DNA of 64,000 nucleotides from Nectonema munidae (Eukaryota; Nematomorpha; Nectonematoida; Nectonematidae), in NCBI GenBank assembly GCA_030549495.1, contig JAUIRK010000950.1:155017-219016 (forward strand). The letters run 5' to 3'. This document shows, in pieces, positions 9,901 to 24,900 of this stretch. A program made the translations under genes and the position numbers. The notes beneath the pieces are model-generated. The model was not told where the DNA came from and searched no databases. It saw nothing but the letters and a program-made list of their open reading frames with translations. Each line of letters begins with the position of its first letter. Positions within the stretch are counted from its first letter, which is position 1.

Positions 9901-12900
9901 AACGTATTTTTTTGGTAACATAAGACTTGTCTGACGTCTTTAAACTTGTTATATTCCAAAGATTTATCAATTCATTTGCTACCATAATGCAAGATTTTAA
10001 CTTTTTTTTTCAAATTTTAAAAAAAAAGTCTTTCTATAACACATCTTTTAGTCGGAAGTTGCTTACAACTATGAAAGTCGGTTTTACGAATAATTCCAAC
10101 AGCAAAGACAAACTTATTTTTTCTTGTTATTGCCATTATTTTAGATAACTAAAATATAAATATAATTTATAGCATTATAAAAACAAATTATAATTTTTTT
10201 AAGATTACACTCAAAAGTGTATTTATGTGAATAATTAAAAAAAACCTACTTTTTCTGTAATCACCATTTATATTATAAAACTAAAATAACCTCCAACAAA
10301 AAAATTTAAAAAAAAAACAACAGATAAAAATAAAATAAAAAATGTTTAATTTTTGAGGGCCGACTTAAAATTTAAATTTTTTATCTAAATTTTGTCTGGA
10401 TTTATATTTCATGTGGGAGAACCAAACTAGAATGTGCGCGATCAAAAATCTATAACTTTATTTTTTCCCATTGTGGCTTGGGACACACTAGTGTTGAATG
10501 TCGTCAAATAGTGAAAAAGTATAACCCCAACTATAAAGTATTATTTAGGGTGGTGTGGATTTGTTTCATAAACTCCAAACTACATTGCTTCGCATGCGAG
10601 AAGAATATTCAAAGAGACTGTTTTCAATCATATCATTAATCTTTTTTTGTTTTTCACATAAAAATAAAGTGTCTTTTTCATATTTTCACGTATGTATTTC
10701 TGCCAATGTCCTTTACTTAAATTTAATTCTTATAATTTGAAGTCAAAATATCCTGCGTTCATTTATTACAAAAATCGATAAATAGGTTCGATGAATAAAC
10801 GAACCAATCTCAAAAACGGTAATTAAAAAAAGTTGACTTTATTGACTTGATCAGCCTTAGTGATAATTCATAAATAAACTTAGATTTATTCCCAACCAAA
10901 ACAACATTGATGGGGTAAGTGAATTGGGTCTATAAATACTGTTTGCATTAATGGCACTAATAAGCGTAATCTACAGAATGAAAAAGAAATGAAAAAAGAC
11001 TGATCCGATAGTAAATATGTTTTGTGAGATGAAAGGATAATTCTTGCGTTACAGATGGCTCTACGTTTTGCTCAAAAAACCCACGAGTATTTATTGATGT
11101 ATTCACGTGAAGATATAGATTGCTCTAAAATTGTTAAAAAAATAATTTCCAGAATGGATGATGTGGAAGTATTTGATGAAATGCTTTCAGTATAAAATGA
11201 AAGCTAAAAATGGCGGTGGAATTTAGCAATGAACGTTTTGAATGTAGCCATAGTGGCCGCTTGGAAGCTTTTTGAAGAGTTACAAAATTTTTTTACATTA
11301 AATGTTCGTAGAGAAGTGGCTTTAAATCTTCAATTGAAAGGAATGCGTAAAAGAAAGGACGGTCCAGTTTCGCATTATTCTTCAGAATAATAAGAAATGT
11401 CAATGAGAACTGTTTCTCGGGATCAAGAGAGAGAATGTGTGGTATGGAAGTAAAACTCCTTATCACGGTGTTTTGCATGCGAAAAAAGATAAAGACTGTT
11501 TTCCTTTGTATAATAATTGAATGAAAACTTTTATTTTGAATATTGACTTATTTTGAGTTAAAAAGCCAAAAATTTCCATAGTTTAATATATGTATTCATT
11601 ATGGATAGATAGGTCGGTGGTTAATCGCTTAGTACTTAAAATGGGGCATGAACTTTAAGTTATCAATCTACATTTTTGAGTTGAATCCAATTAAATCCTT
11701 TTTTTAAATCAGGATTTTTTAATCTTAGACATTTTATCTTGATAAAATAACATATTTTTCGGGTTTTATTTATAAAGATCTAGAGGTACTTTAGTTAAAT
11801 CCACCACCACTTGCAAAATAGCACTTATAATGGACTATCTAACCAATTTTAATACTAAAAATTACAGAAATAAACCTCATAACCTTAAAAAATTATGATT
11901 AAAATAAAGGATTCAAGTTGATTTAGAGCAAAAAAGGTCGATTCAAGTAGATTTAACAAAAACGCCAAACTTATTTAAATTTGGCAAAAATAGATTTGGA
12001 AAAGACATTTAACAAGAAAATAAAGATGGGAGGAAAAATCAATATTGACAATTTAAACTAGCGAATGTCTGTACATCTTATAACTTATTTTTAAATAAAA
12101 CAAATAGTTAGTGGAATATTAATTGATTTTAAATATATAAAATAATATGTTCAATAAAAGACCAGGGACAATTAAGTATTATGATAAAAAAATTGACTTG
12201 AAGAGCATTAAAACCCTTTTTGGTGGAAGAAACTTTAAAATCCATATCCCCAAAATGATCTTCTAGTCCCTAAATACATTTAAGAAAAGTTTTATCAAGG
12301 CCAATCATAAAATAATGAAGGACCGAAATATCTGTCAGCAGGATGTGTTCATTATCTGGCTGTGCAATCATCCCCATTGCGATCCCCGACACTAAAGAAC
12401 AACAATCAACACAGGCATCTTTAAGTGCTAGCGTTGAAGCACAAATGGTAGCCATTGATGATGAGCCTAAACCAAAAGATGTAGGAAAATGAAAATTATG
12501 TATGTTATATACACAAACCTGAAGAGGACAAAACTTCGGCAGAAAGTTTGATGTAAAAAGGATGATCCTCAGGGAGAACTGGTAAAATTGCTTTCTGAGC
12601 AAGTGCGCCGTGACCAATTTCTCGACGATTTCTCCCTAACTTTGTAGAAACTTCATTATTGGCAAATGGGGGAAACTAAAAAAATTACATCTTCATTGAG
12701 TCAATAGATTCCACAAAGTTTTCTTCAAATATAAGAAGCGTATAAAAATCTTTTTTAAGTCTACAAATCGTAAGATAGTTTGAGTTTAAGAGACTACGCA
12801 CTAGTTGACTCCTTTTCTGCTCCAAATCTGCTTCCTCTCTACCCCTTTAATCAAAAAAATGTATCCAAAAAATTAAAACTTTCTCATACTTGAAAAAAAC

Positions 12901-15900
12901 TTTTAAATCAGAAAATTAAACGCAAAATGGGATTTTTTGGTTGTTGAAAAATAACAACTTATCACTTTTTTTAAATGTTATTTTTCGAACGACAGAATTT
13001 CAATTTTTAAAGTTATCCAAAATATCAAAATGTCAATAGAAAAATCACAAAAGTTTTTATAATTCAAAGGGGTCAAATTAAACTAAATGAATTTTTAGTT
13101 AAAAAAAATAATAAAATAATTTTTCCTCATATTTTGTCTTTTAAAAAATGGATCTATTAAAATTTTTATTTTAATCAAAGAAAGATCTGGTCCAGAAAAC
13201 CAGATTCTTACAATATGGTAAAATTAATTAGATTTTTTTGTAAATTTAGGTTGTTTTTTTGGATATTAGTCAAAAGTAATGAATGAAACGAAGCAATTTT
13301 TAGCGTTAAATACTGATGACTCCTCAACGAACTCATGCCAAGATTGTACAGAGGCATAAAACTACCCCTTAATACGCCTTCTCATTCTTTTACTTTGCTT
13401 TCAGCCCTCTCCCTTCCTACTCGTTCAAGAAAATGTTTCTATTTTTAAAACACTACTTAAATGAGCTTGTAGAATATTTAGGATAATTAAAGAAAATTAA
13501 TATAATTAAAATGGCATTTCTAATTGTCTAATGAAGATAATTATACTAAAAAAATTAATTAAAAAAATAATCAAAATTAATACAAACATTGCTTGGAAAA
13601 AAATGAGCAGTGTAAAGAGATTTAATATACACATAGGTAAAATTTCTGAATATATTATCAAAGATCAAATTCTAGGTAAAAAAAATAGATACTTCATAGG
13701 TGAGAGAGAACTTTTCAAACGCATTTTTTCTTAAAAATGAAGTACGCAATAAAAATAATAGAACAATAATATCAAAATCTCACGAGTTTGTCATGTTTTG
13801 AAGGCTGTCTAGTTGGTAGTCCAAACTGGCAAAAACAAGTCTACAAAGTACCTAATATAAATATATGTACGTATATAATAGAAATATAGGATGAATTGAT
13901 CACAGAGATATAGGCCACACAAACTACATAAAATTTAGAATAGAATTGAACATTAACTGTATAAAAAAGGTATACTTTTATTATTTGTGAAACTAATAAT
14001 CTTTACTAGAAAAGAAACTACTAACGATGTCACTTTCCTACGGATACTACAAAAACTCCTGCTTTAAAAAAAGTTTATCAATGTAAAGTAATTAGTATAA
14101 CTAGTGAACATTAAATATAGAACGTTGATATAAGCAAAAAGCATATATTTCCTACTACTACACTCTTATTTCCGATTAATAGACTTTAACTGTAAAGGTC
14201 ATGGTTCCCTTGTATTAAGAATACTTTATTGACAAAATTAATTAACGTTCATTGGTCAGTTTTTAGTTCATATATGATTTATGCTAAAAACTAAAACGTA
14301 ATTGTTTTTTGTACTTTCGTCTCAACAAATTTAAACCATTATTTAAATGTATAAAAATAAAAAATATGTTATACTTCATAATATATATATTATAATCAAC
14401 TTCATGAAAAAACTCTATTTAGTGAAAGGAATACTTTTCAAATGTTAAAATTTTACGTTGTATTTTGTACTCTATTCACTCTTTAAAGGTCTCGGATTTT
14501 TTCTTCAAATTAACCTAAAAAAGTTGTAACAATATGTGTTAGTTAAGTATATTGAAGATTATATCCTATTGGATACACTCAGTTCCTTTCAAAAAAATAT
14601 TCGGGTGCAGAATAAGATTTTATGCGATCTTTGTAAGAAACAAGAAGACATTGAAGCATGCAATTGAAAGTTATGATATCTGGTTTTACTCTTTTGTAAG
14701 TTATTTTATTTTTCACAGTGAAGCATTGTGGAAGAAAGCTATAAGGCAACACTTATCAGAGAAAAAGGTAAGGAGAATTATTCAATCATGCATACCTTAA
14801 TCTTTTCAACATTTCAAATTAATGTCACAATTTTTTGAATTATCTTCTAATCAGTTACTGGGAGCCAATATCCCAAGATTTGAATATTTGACAAAATAAG
14901 TCGTTTCTTTGTAATTAATTCATGTCAATTTTGAAAAATTAAATTATAATTCTAAGCCCCTAAAGATTCCCAACCTTTTTATTCCACGGGCCCCTTACAC
15001 CAAAATATTTATGATTAGGACCCCCTCACAATAAAACATAGATTCTAACAAAATTACTAAGAAAGTTACATTCATTTTTGTTAGGTAAACATCTTTTAAA
15101 GCAGTAGATAAAATAATGTGCAGAAAATTCATCAGTATTTGTCAAATTTTAATCTCTTGATCAAAGCTATCTTTATAATCACCAAAAAAGAGACCTCTTT
15201 CTTACATTTTTTTCATTCAGCGGATAAAGAAAAAAGAGGATTTTTGAAGAAAAAAAGGAAATTGATGATTCGGCCTATATTGATTACCGACTCTATTTAT
15301 TATCAATAAATCAATGAGAAAAATTAAAACGTGAAAAATATTTAAAATTTTTTTTTTAAATATATAACTGCAATATCTTAAAATCTATTATATATGATGG
15401 AAAAATGTTTGCAGACCCCTAATAAAACCTTCATGGAGCCTAGAGGTCTGCGGACCATAGGTTGGGAACCACTGTTTTAGACTTCCGATGGTCTTATAAG
15501 ATACACCTCTAAGGTTTTAAATTTCCACAATTTTTTTCAGAAAAAATTCTATGCTCCTAAATACAATGACATATGGACAAATAAGGTCCACATGGCAGCA
15601 ACCCTAGATCTAATAATAGGAAAGGTATAGATATACTATAAATATTTTTTAAATAAAAAAATGAGAAAATTAGGATAAACTTATAATATGCTATTAGAAA
15701 CAACTAGGCTTTGGAAAAAAACATTTAAAACTAGAAACTATTTTTTAATAACAGCTATGGTACACAATAATAAAACTCTCTTCCCTTTAACCAAAGTGCG
15801 TTTTATTGAAAGTATATGGGTTTAAGACGTTCAGATCAACAACCAGTGGATCCAAAACTATTTAAATTCATTTTGAAAATTAAATTTCTCTGGTGCATTT

Positions 15901-18900
15901 TTAGACTAATTAACATTCAATTAAAAAGGAGAGGTAAACAAATCCTTGTTGTGCAATATACTTTTATTTTATAACTTTTACAACATAGATTTTATTTAGA
16001 GTTTAACAAGATATCTTTGAATTGTAATGAAATTTCCAACATTGTTTTTAATTTTGAAAAAAGAACGAAGAAAAGAAAATTCTTTATCACGCCAAAGTTG
16101 TAGCTACTAATTTCATCCATCTTACATCATATAATAAACCTAAAATAATTTTTCTGCAATAAAGCAAATTAAATGACAGAGTTCTCTACTCAATGGTGTG
16201 CGCATACGCGCTATTTTGCACAAGTGGTAAGCAAAAAACATATCACATGAAATAAATTCAGTATTTTAAAATTTGATAAAATCTATACCTTGAGCTAAGT
16301 AGTTCGCGTTTGAGTTTTTTCATTTAATTTTTACTGCGTTTCCAAATCGAGAGCGAAAGCACGTCCTGACACTGCCAGTGTACTTTCTACACTCTAAAAG
16401 TTACCCCACCTGCAGTTCACTGGCTAAACGGGTCTCATCAAATAGATTTTGCCCGCCTTTCACACGAAATTGCGCGCTTTTCTCAGCATTATTTATATAA
16501 TTGATAAGATATCGCATTTTTAAATAAAAAACTATAAAACAAAGCATCGTCCATTAATTTTCACCATGATTTAGAAAAATTGAAAGTAAGTAAAACTTCT
16601 TTAATTTTAAATCTTTAAAAAAAATTATAAAAACCCAATAATAAAAAAGTGTGTCCTGAGTATGCAAGAAGGCTACGATTCATTAAAAAAAATATTGAAA
16701 TCGATATTAAAAATATGGCAAATGACTATTTTCAAAAGGAAGAAATAATTAAAAAATAAATAAATAGAAAACTTGGGTTTCACCGCGCGTAAACAGTGAA
16801 GAGCCGTGGATTGAAGGAAAGACGCTCATTTTCATACTGATATCCCGAATATCTTGATAACCTCTGCCATCGATTCTTAATAAGAAATTTCGCATGCAAA
16901 CAATGAAAGCAATTATGTGACGCCATGAACTTCTACCTTTTTTTAGAAGAAACTGTCATTAATCTTAAATATTTGTTTTGCATTTCTTCAAAACATAATT
17001 TAAAGTCCTCTTCACTAAATTCACAATCACAGTATTCTGAAAAATGAAAATATGGATGAATATTAATGAATATTAAATTTTAATTTATTAAGTGTAATAA
17101 ACATTAAAGAGAACTCTTGAAGCCACCTTCTTCGGTAAAATATTTTATTGAAAAATAGTGAATTATGAAGTAATTGTTAAAAAATAGATTTTATGCTAAT
17201 TTAATTTCACTCATTAAAGACGATAAAAACATCGCAAGTTTTACATGCTTAAACTGGAGTGCATATTTATTTTCAACAAAAAAGTGATACCAATAGTAAT
17301 TGCAAAATATCTTGGTCGGTGCAGACAAGTGGGCTTTTTCTAGCAATTTCTCTTCCTTAAGAACTCTAATGTTATTACAATATGTAATACGTTCACTAAA
17401 TTTGATTGATTTACTTTTCAAATTTAGGGTAATGTTTGTAAAACTTTAAAAGGCTATTACTTAGACATAAGCAAATCATCTTCTAAAATTATATATTATT
17501 ACCACTGTATAAGGGGTACGGTTGAATTAAGAATTTTTATTTCCATATTCTTTGTAAATAATATAAATAGTAGTCTGGCAAACCAAATATACCTTGTATG
17601 TTGCATATACGTGTTACATACTTAGACCCCTTTTTTTGTCGCTCGTGGCCTTGCCAGATCACCCATATACATGCAGAAGTTTGTTTTTGAAAAAATGTGT
17701 CAATAAAATATAAAGAAAATTTATGTCAGATAACCTGTTTTCAATCTATGCCATAGTTCGTTGTACATGCTCTTTAACATTTCGCTGCGTACATTTTTGC
17801 AAGCATGAGCACTCTCAAAAAAGACTTTGTAGGATTCGGAAAACAATTTCTCGAACACTTCTTGGAACTTTGAAGGATGAGAAATTGAAGAAGGTTGGGT
17901 AGGAGCAGGAGATTTGCTAAACTTGGTTGAAAGCTTTTTGATATCATTTATAACGGAATTGGAATGATTAGTTGCGCATTTTATAGCGGAGAGCAACTTT
18001 TTTAGTTCAATCTCTTGACCATTTGCTTCAATCATGACTAAAAACAAAATACACCAACTAGTTTCAAAAATATTCCAGGCCATTGCATATTTTATGAAAA
18101 TATTTCAAGTTTTGAGCATGAAAGCATGGTGAGGAATTTGATGAAAATTGAATTCATTGAGTCAATGAAAATGACTAGTAAATAGCAACATAATCTACAT
18201 TAATAAAATAACTACTTGGTTAGTCGGCGGATTGCTTTTGAATCCACTACCTATTTATGTGAAATAAAATAAAATTAGCAAATAGAAATTCTTTTACATA
18301 AACATTTTGAATTTTGCTCACAATATCCACAAAGAAAAAGATATGGTAGAACAATATAGCATGAGGCGACATTAACACAATGCCTACATTTGACAAGAGT
18401 AAAGTGATATATTATAAATATTATGTTTACCTAATATTAAAACTTACTAATGTTGTTAGGAGAAGATGCAACAACGATAACATATAGGCTAGAATTTTGA
18501 ATTTCTGAAATAGTAGGGTAAGTCACAAACTTGCCGTCTACCAATGCAACTGAAACTGCTCCAACCGGTCCATTCCAGTTTATTGAAGAGAGATATAAAG
18601 CAGCTGACGCTATAGAATTGCACAAAAGACAGCAGATAAGTGTTCTGATTAGAAAGGGTTTATAAAAGTTGAAAATATTTTTTGTTCAGTTGGCATTTCA
18701 AAGCGTTATTACTTTGCTAAGTTATCTAACTTTTTTTATCTCTATTAGATTTGAGACATAATGGAAAAGTACTCCCTAATTTGCCTGATGACGATCAACA
18801 TCAATGCTTCCTAATAGTGCTTTTGTGGTTTACCCCGTTAATAAGCCTTTCAGGACAAATGAGAGGCCAGTGTTGCACAAAATAAAAATCAACTACTTAA

Positions 18901-21900
18901 AGCATATAAAAACCAGGTTGAAAAAGAGGATTTGTTTTAAAAGCGTTTCGATTTGAATACATATTGAAAAGGAAAAATTTAGGAAATCATCTCCGATTAT
19001 TTTATAGTTACAAAAAAAGCAATAAAACCCAAGGGAGAATTTAAAAACTTTAAGGGGGTAATTTTGATTTATATTTATAATTTTAGCTAATAAATATTTT
19101 TTTATTCTTTTACTACTCTATATTTCTAATATCTCTAAACTATCTTTCAAAATTGAAGAAATTGATTTGAAGAATTCGCCAAAAAAACTAAAATTGCCAA
19201 CTTGATAATTTATATACCATTTTCATCTCAAAATAAATAAGTATTTTTGTCTAAAAGTAAAATTTGGTTAGTCAAAAGAAAAGATGTAAGTTTTGGATCT
19301 TCTCAAGGAGGGGTGAGACATAGAAGTTTGGAAAGCAGTGTTAATGAAATAAAGCTAAATGCGACTTACCAGCATTTATTGCTAAGGCAGGCGAATCATT
19401 AATGCCATCATGAGAAAAGACATTCGCTATGATCTAGATAAAATTGGAAATCAGGTTTAAGTACGCGCGATTAAATCAAAAATCAGCACCTGAGTATCAT
19501 TTTTAAAGGAAGCAGGAAAAAGAGGACGAACACTGCGATCTGAAAGATTAATCAATTTTAAATAGAGAAAATAAAATGGTGAAATCTACACAATAAATGT
19601 AAAAAAGGTGGGAATAAAAATGTTGATTAAGAGAAATGGAAAACAAAACAACCTCACCTCCTCGTGGTGTTCGCTGGATATGCTTTAGCATAACAAACGA
19701 GGCTCTGTATTATTTTGAATAAGAACCTATAAAAACAAACAAAAAATAAGTTTGCCATGCAATCCACCTGGCCAGTGGCGTTATCATTTACTCACTTTTT
19801 GAATGATAATGTGAAATCAAATAAAAGTGTGAACACAAAAGAAACTAGAAAAAATGAAAGAAAAGAAAAAAGCAAAGTGTTAAAAAGACAAACATATCAA
19901 GATATGAACTTGGAATGTGAGAGGCACTAATAAATGTGGAAAACTTCAAATAATAGTGGAACAAATGGAGGCGCAAAATGTTGGTATCTTAGGATTAGCT
20001 GAGGCATTTATGAAAAACCATAACGAATTCAACATGTTTACTCGAAATGGATCAAAATATCACCTACAACTCTTTGGCGGAAATAACTCAAAAAAGGAGG
20101 TTGGTCTAATTTTCAAATCACCCCTGGAAAACCGTATAAAGAAATTGAAAAGCATTGATGAAACAATAATGGGGTGTCTGCTGAAAGGAACTCATAAAGA
20201 CACCATTATCATTCAAGCTTATTTCTCTACTGCAGATAACAAAGATGAGGTTATTATAGAGTTCTATGATAAAATTGAGATGATTCACGATTTGGGTGGA
20301 AAAAGAGATGGTGTAGTTATAATAATGGGTGATTTCAATGCAGTTATTGGAGAAAAAGCTGAAGATTCAATCGTTGGAAACTATGGTCTTGGAAAAAGAA
20401 ATAGCAAGGGACAAATTTTAGTTGACTATTGTAAGAGAATGACATATACAAGTACGTATGGTGTTCAGGCTAAAAAAAGAAGACACACATAGACAAAACC
20501 AGATGGAAAAGCAAAGAATCAAATTGCTTATATACTTGTTAATCAAAGGTATAGAAATAGTATCAAGAAGTGCAGACCAGTCGACCAGACTGTGGTACGG
20601 ATCACAATATGGTTGTCGGGAATCTATAAATAAAACTTAATAAAAATTGGAAAAACAAAGTTACAAATCGAGATCACAGGTTTCCTCAAGTGAATTCAAA
20701 AGAATTCCAAAAGAAAATAAGTGAAAAGCTTGAACATGAGTGTGGAAGCTGGAATGAAACAAAAAAAGCAATTTGCGTAGCAGTAGAAGAAATTGGCAAA
20801 ACTGAACATGTAGAAAGAAAAAGAAAACCTTGGATGACAGATGAGATAATGAAGTTAATTGATGAAAGAAATAAAGAGAATAAAATTAACACTGTGAAAT
20901 ACAAAAAACTATGCAAAGAAATTCAAAGCAAGTGCAGAGAAGCAAAACAAATTTGGTTGGAAAATGAATGTAAAAAAATTGAAGATTTAGAGAAAAGAAA
21001 CAACACAAGAGAAATGCATAAAATAATCAAGGGGTTTGAAAACAAACAAAAAGTAAACAGAAATAATAACATATAAGACGAACATAGAAACTTACTAATA
21101 GAAAAAATTGAAATCGGAGAAAGATGGCAAAGGTATATGAACAAACTATATGGAACATCATAAATAGAAGCTGATAATTGCCATGATATTTATAGAAATG
21201 ATGAAGAAGGGAATGAAGAATGTCTAGATAAGGAAATTAGCAAAGAAGAATACGAACTAGCTTTGGGAAAAATGAAGAATCATAAGGCAATTGGACCAGA
21301 CCAGATACCAATAGAGTTCATCAAAAATGGTGGAAAAAGTTTAAATGAAAAAATGCTGAAAATTATCAAGGATATTTTCATTACAGGCGTCATACCTAGG
21401 ACTTTCCCATAAGTGAGTTTATAGCAATCGCTAAAAAACCAGGAAGCACTAAATGCGAATAACATAGAACTATTGCAATAACGTCGCAAGTTTCAAAGCT
21501 TTTATTTCATATCATACAAAGTAGAATATCAGCTGTATAAGAAAAAAATTGAATGTGTACAAAATTTTAAATATCTCGGAATAAACTTAACAAGTGACGG
21601 AAGAGATGACAAGGAAATAGCATGTCGGGTTGAAATGGCAAGACAAGCGTTCTATAAATGAGAAAAACTCCTGAAAAGTAGGCTCAGCTTGACACTAAAA
21701 CGAAAAATTTTGGAATCATACGTGTGGTCTATCTTGAGATATGGAAGTGAAACTTGGATATTGAAGGAGAGCAGTAGAAAAAAGATTGAAGCTTTTGAAA
21801 TGTGGTGTTACAGAAGAATTCTCAGAATATCTTGGTCAGCCCATGTGACGAACCTTGAAGTACTGAAAAGAATGAAAATGATGAACACATGTCTTTTGAA

Positions 21901-24900
21901 ATGCATTGAAAAAAGAAAAATAGCATTTATCGGGCACATACTGAGAGGTAGTGGTGGAGAAGAGTTGAAAGAAATCACGAACACTTTTGGATCGACAAAA
22001 GGGAAAGGAAGTGGAAGAAAAAGAATAAATTGATTTGACGAAGGAAGACGAATGACAGAAGGAAATTACGAAGAACTGAAGAGACTTGCAAATGATAGAG
22101 AAAAATACAGAAAGAAATGTCAAGAATATATTGAAGAAAGGGTTCATGCCAACCTTCGAAAACGAAGAGGCTAAATAGAAGAAGAAGATTAAGAGATAGG
22201 TATTATATTTCTGGATGTCCTTGATGCTTATTTGATATATTTAAACCACTATTTTTCTAACAAATAATTATGCAGCATAAGTTTTACCGGAATATTTTTC
22301 AACAAATGTCATATAAAAAAATTTCTGCGCGTTATTTGTAATAAAATGTATATTTCATAGTTGGTATATAATATTGGGATAGCCTAAAAAGTAGGATGGT
22401 CAAGAAAACCCATGCATACAAATGAAAGATACGATCTGAAAAAAGGGCCTAACAATCATTCAGTAGATAAATCATGTTTCTTTAGTTTTTAGTTTGAAGG
22501 CTATTTGATATCTTAAATTTTATTAAAAAAGTGAGACTTTTCATCAAGTTTTGGAATAGAGGATAAATTGCAGATCAAATTGCCTTCTACAGCATGCAGT
22601 CTACCGGTGAAAAGAAACTTATTTACTACAAAATCTTATCACATAACGTAGTTTACGGACTCATGCATTTTTTACACCATATAACACCGATCATGTATAA
22701 ACATATAATCATTATTTTAATTACTTTTTTCATTCAATAACATCTGGATTTCAAGTTATTGGTATATTTTTAATTAATGTTTTGTCTGTAATGGTACAAT
22801 AGTAGTATACAACATTTTCTAAAAAAGTATATATTTTTCCAACTATTTTATTCATTAGATTCTTTTATTTCAGACTAAAAATGTCTAGAAAATGTTTAAA
22901 TTGACCAGATATATTCTGCTGTTTGTGGAGAATTCACTCCTGTAAGTTCACGAAGTAATATCACTTCTTTGTTAAAACGTTGCTATCTATCTTATTTTGG
23001 ATGTAAGCTATCTGATCAAGATAAAATTTTGCTCCTGATAAAGCTTGTAAAAGTTGCATAAGTAAATTGAAAATGTGGTCAATGAAAAAACTTAAAAGCA
23101 CGCCTTTTGGAGTTCCAATGATTTGGCGTGAACAAAAGGACCACCTTGATGATTGCTACTTTTGTATGACCAAAGTAGCTAGTTTCAACAAAAAAATAAA
23201 AATAACATATTATACTCTAACATTCCATCTGAACTTGGACCTGTACCTCATTCTAATGATATACCTATACCTGAAATACCCGAAAATATAAGTTTTTTTT
23301 CAGAAAAGGAGTAAAGTGAAGAGGCAGAAAAAACAAGTTCTGATCTATCTACTGATTCTCTCCCCAAACTTTTTGAACAATCTGAGTTAAATGATTTGGA
23401 AAGAGATCTCAACCTCTCTAAAGAAAGTGCCCAAACTATTAGGTTCTAGACTGAAAAATAAGAATCTTTTAACTGCTTCGACAATTTTCGCTTGACACCG
23501 TTATCGTGAACAAGAGTTTACTCAATTTTTCAAAAAAAAAGACAATTTAAATTTTTGTTGCAATGTTAAGGGACTCATTGAACAAATGGGACTTGAATTC
23601 AAAATAGAAGATTGAAGACTCTTCATTGATTCTTCAAAAAAAAGTCTAAAAGCAGTTCTTTTACACAATGGAAACACAATTGGATCTTTACCAATTGGTC
23701 ACAGTTTTCACATGAAAGAAACATGAGAATTTGAACATTTTAATTGACGCAATAGACTATAATGAAAACAAATATTTAATATGTGGGGATTTCAAAGTCA
23801 TTGCAATTCTGCTTGGTTTCCAAAAGGGATACACAAAGTAACCTTGCTTTGTGCGCCTCTGGGACAGCAGAGCAAAAGAAACACATTACGAGATGAAAAC
23901 TTACCCGAAAAGAACAAATTTTTTTACCTACTCAACTTTTAGATGCTGAAAAATTTTACTTCCACACTTGCATATTAAGCTAGCATTAATCAAAATTTTT
24001 ACAAAGTATTTGAATAAACATAACGCTGCATTCAAGTATTTGCAAAAAAATTTCCACAAATTAGTGATGCGAAATTGAAATCTGGGGTTTTTATTGGTCC
24101 CCAAATTAAAGAATTAATGAAAGATGATGATTTTGAAAAAATTATGATGGAAAGTTATCGTTTAAAAATGTTGTTGAAAATTTTTTAGGTAAGAAAAGAA
24201 GCGTTGAATATGAAAAAATAATTGAAGAATTAATTTCAAATTTTCGTAATCTCGGTTTCCGGGAAAAGTGTAAAAATGCACTTTTTACATTCCCATCTCG
24301 ATTATTTTCAAGTCTTTTCCAATAATTCATATTTTATATGAAAAATACTGCTACTGATGAAAACTCCGTAACACCAAACATCTTCACAACATGGGTTTAT
24401 CGATCACTCAAATGGCGTCGCTTCTTATTTTTTCGTTCTCTAAAAGATTATGCGTATTTACTATGTATGAGGAATTGACATCATTTTTGACTTATATTGT
24501 GGTATCGATGATAAGCGTTGTAAACAAATATTTAGAGATCAATCCATCTATTTCTTCTATCCTAGTTTGTTTTTTCCTTCTAATCTTCTTCTTCGTCGTC
24601 TTTCTGTCATTTTCTTTAAGTTTTGCTTCCCTCTTTTACTTTAAACCTTAACTTCCGTACTCAATGTCCATCTCTCAAGAGACTTCTAACTATACATCAA
24701 ATTAAATAATGTTATGTTCTTCCTCTAGTAGTTCTTGATTTCACATTACCGAAGAAATTGATTAAAATTTAGAAGCTCCAGATTCAACAAAATATACCTG
24801 ATCACCGTCTGCTACTCTTAGGGAAGAGTTGATAGTATAAATATAAGAAACTTTTCTCGTCATCCATCTAGTCCTCAAGGAATATGTAAAAAATGGATCT

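Noticed and set aside
13260-13400. Minus-strand reading with VSFITFD and FIHYF as the missing PNPT1 exon
   Set aside because: Stops interrupt the relevant frames and no suitable splice sites are present.
14552-14800. 82-codon plus-strand frame as a host gene
   Set aside because: No recognisable similarity, and it lies within a PNPT1 intron in AT-rich sequence where such frames arise by chance.
19659-19725. Minus-strand exon-like segment reading [12 protein letters not shown], first taken as a PNPT1 exon
   Set aside because: A far better match for this part of PNPT1 ([16 protein letters not shown]...) with exact phase to the next exon is at 25912-26017.
20686-20916. Minus-strand frames opposite the LINE at 19.8-22.2 kb
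   Set aside because: They are antisense shadows of A-rich LINE coding sequence.
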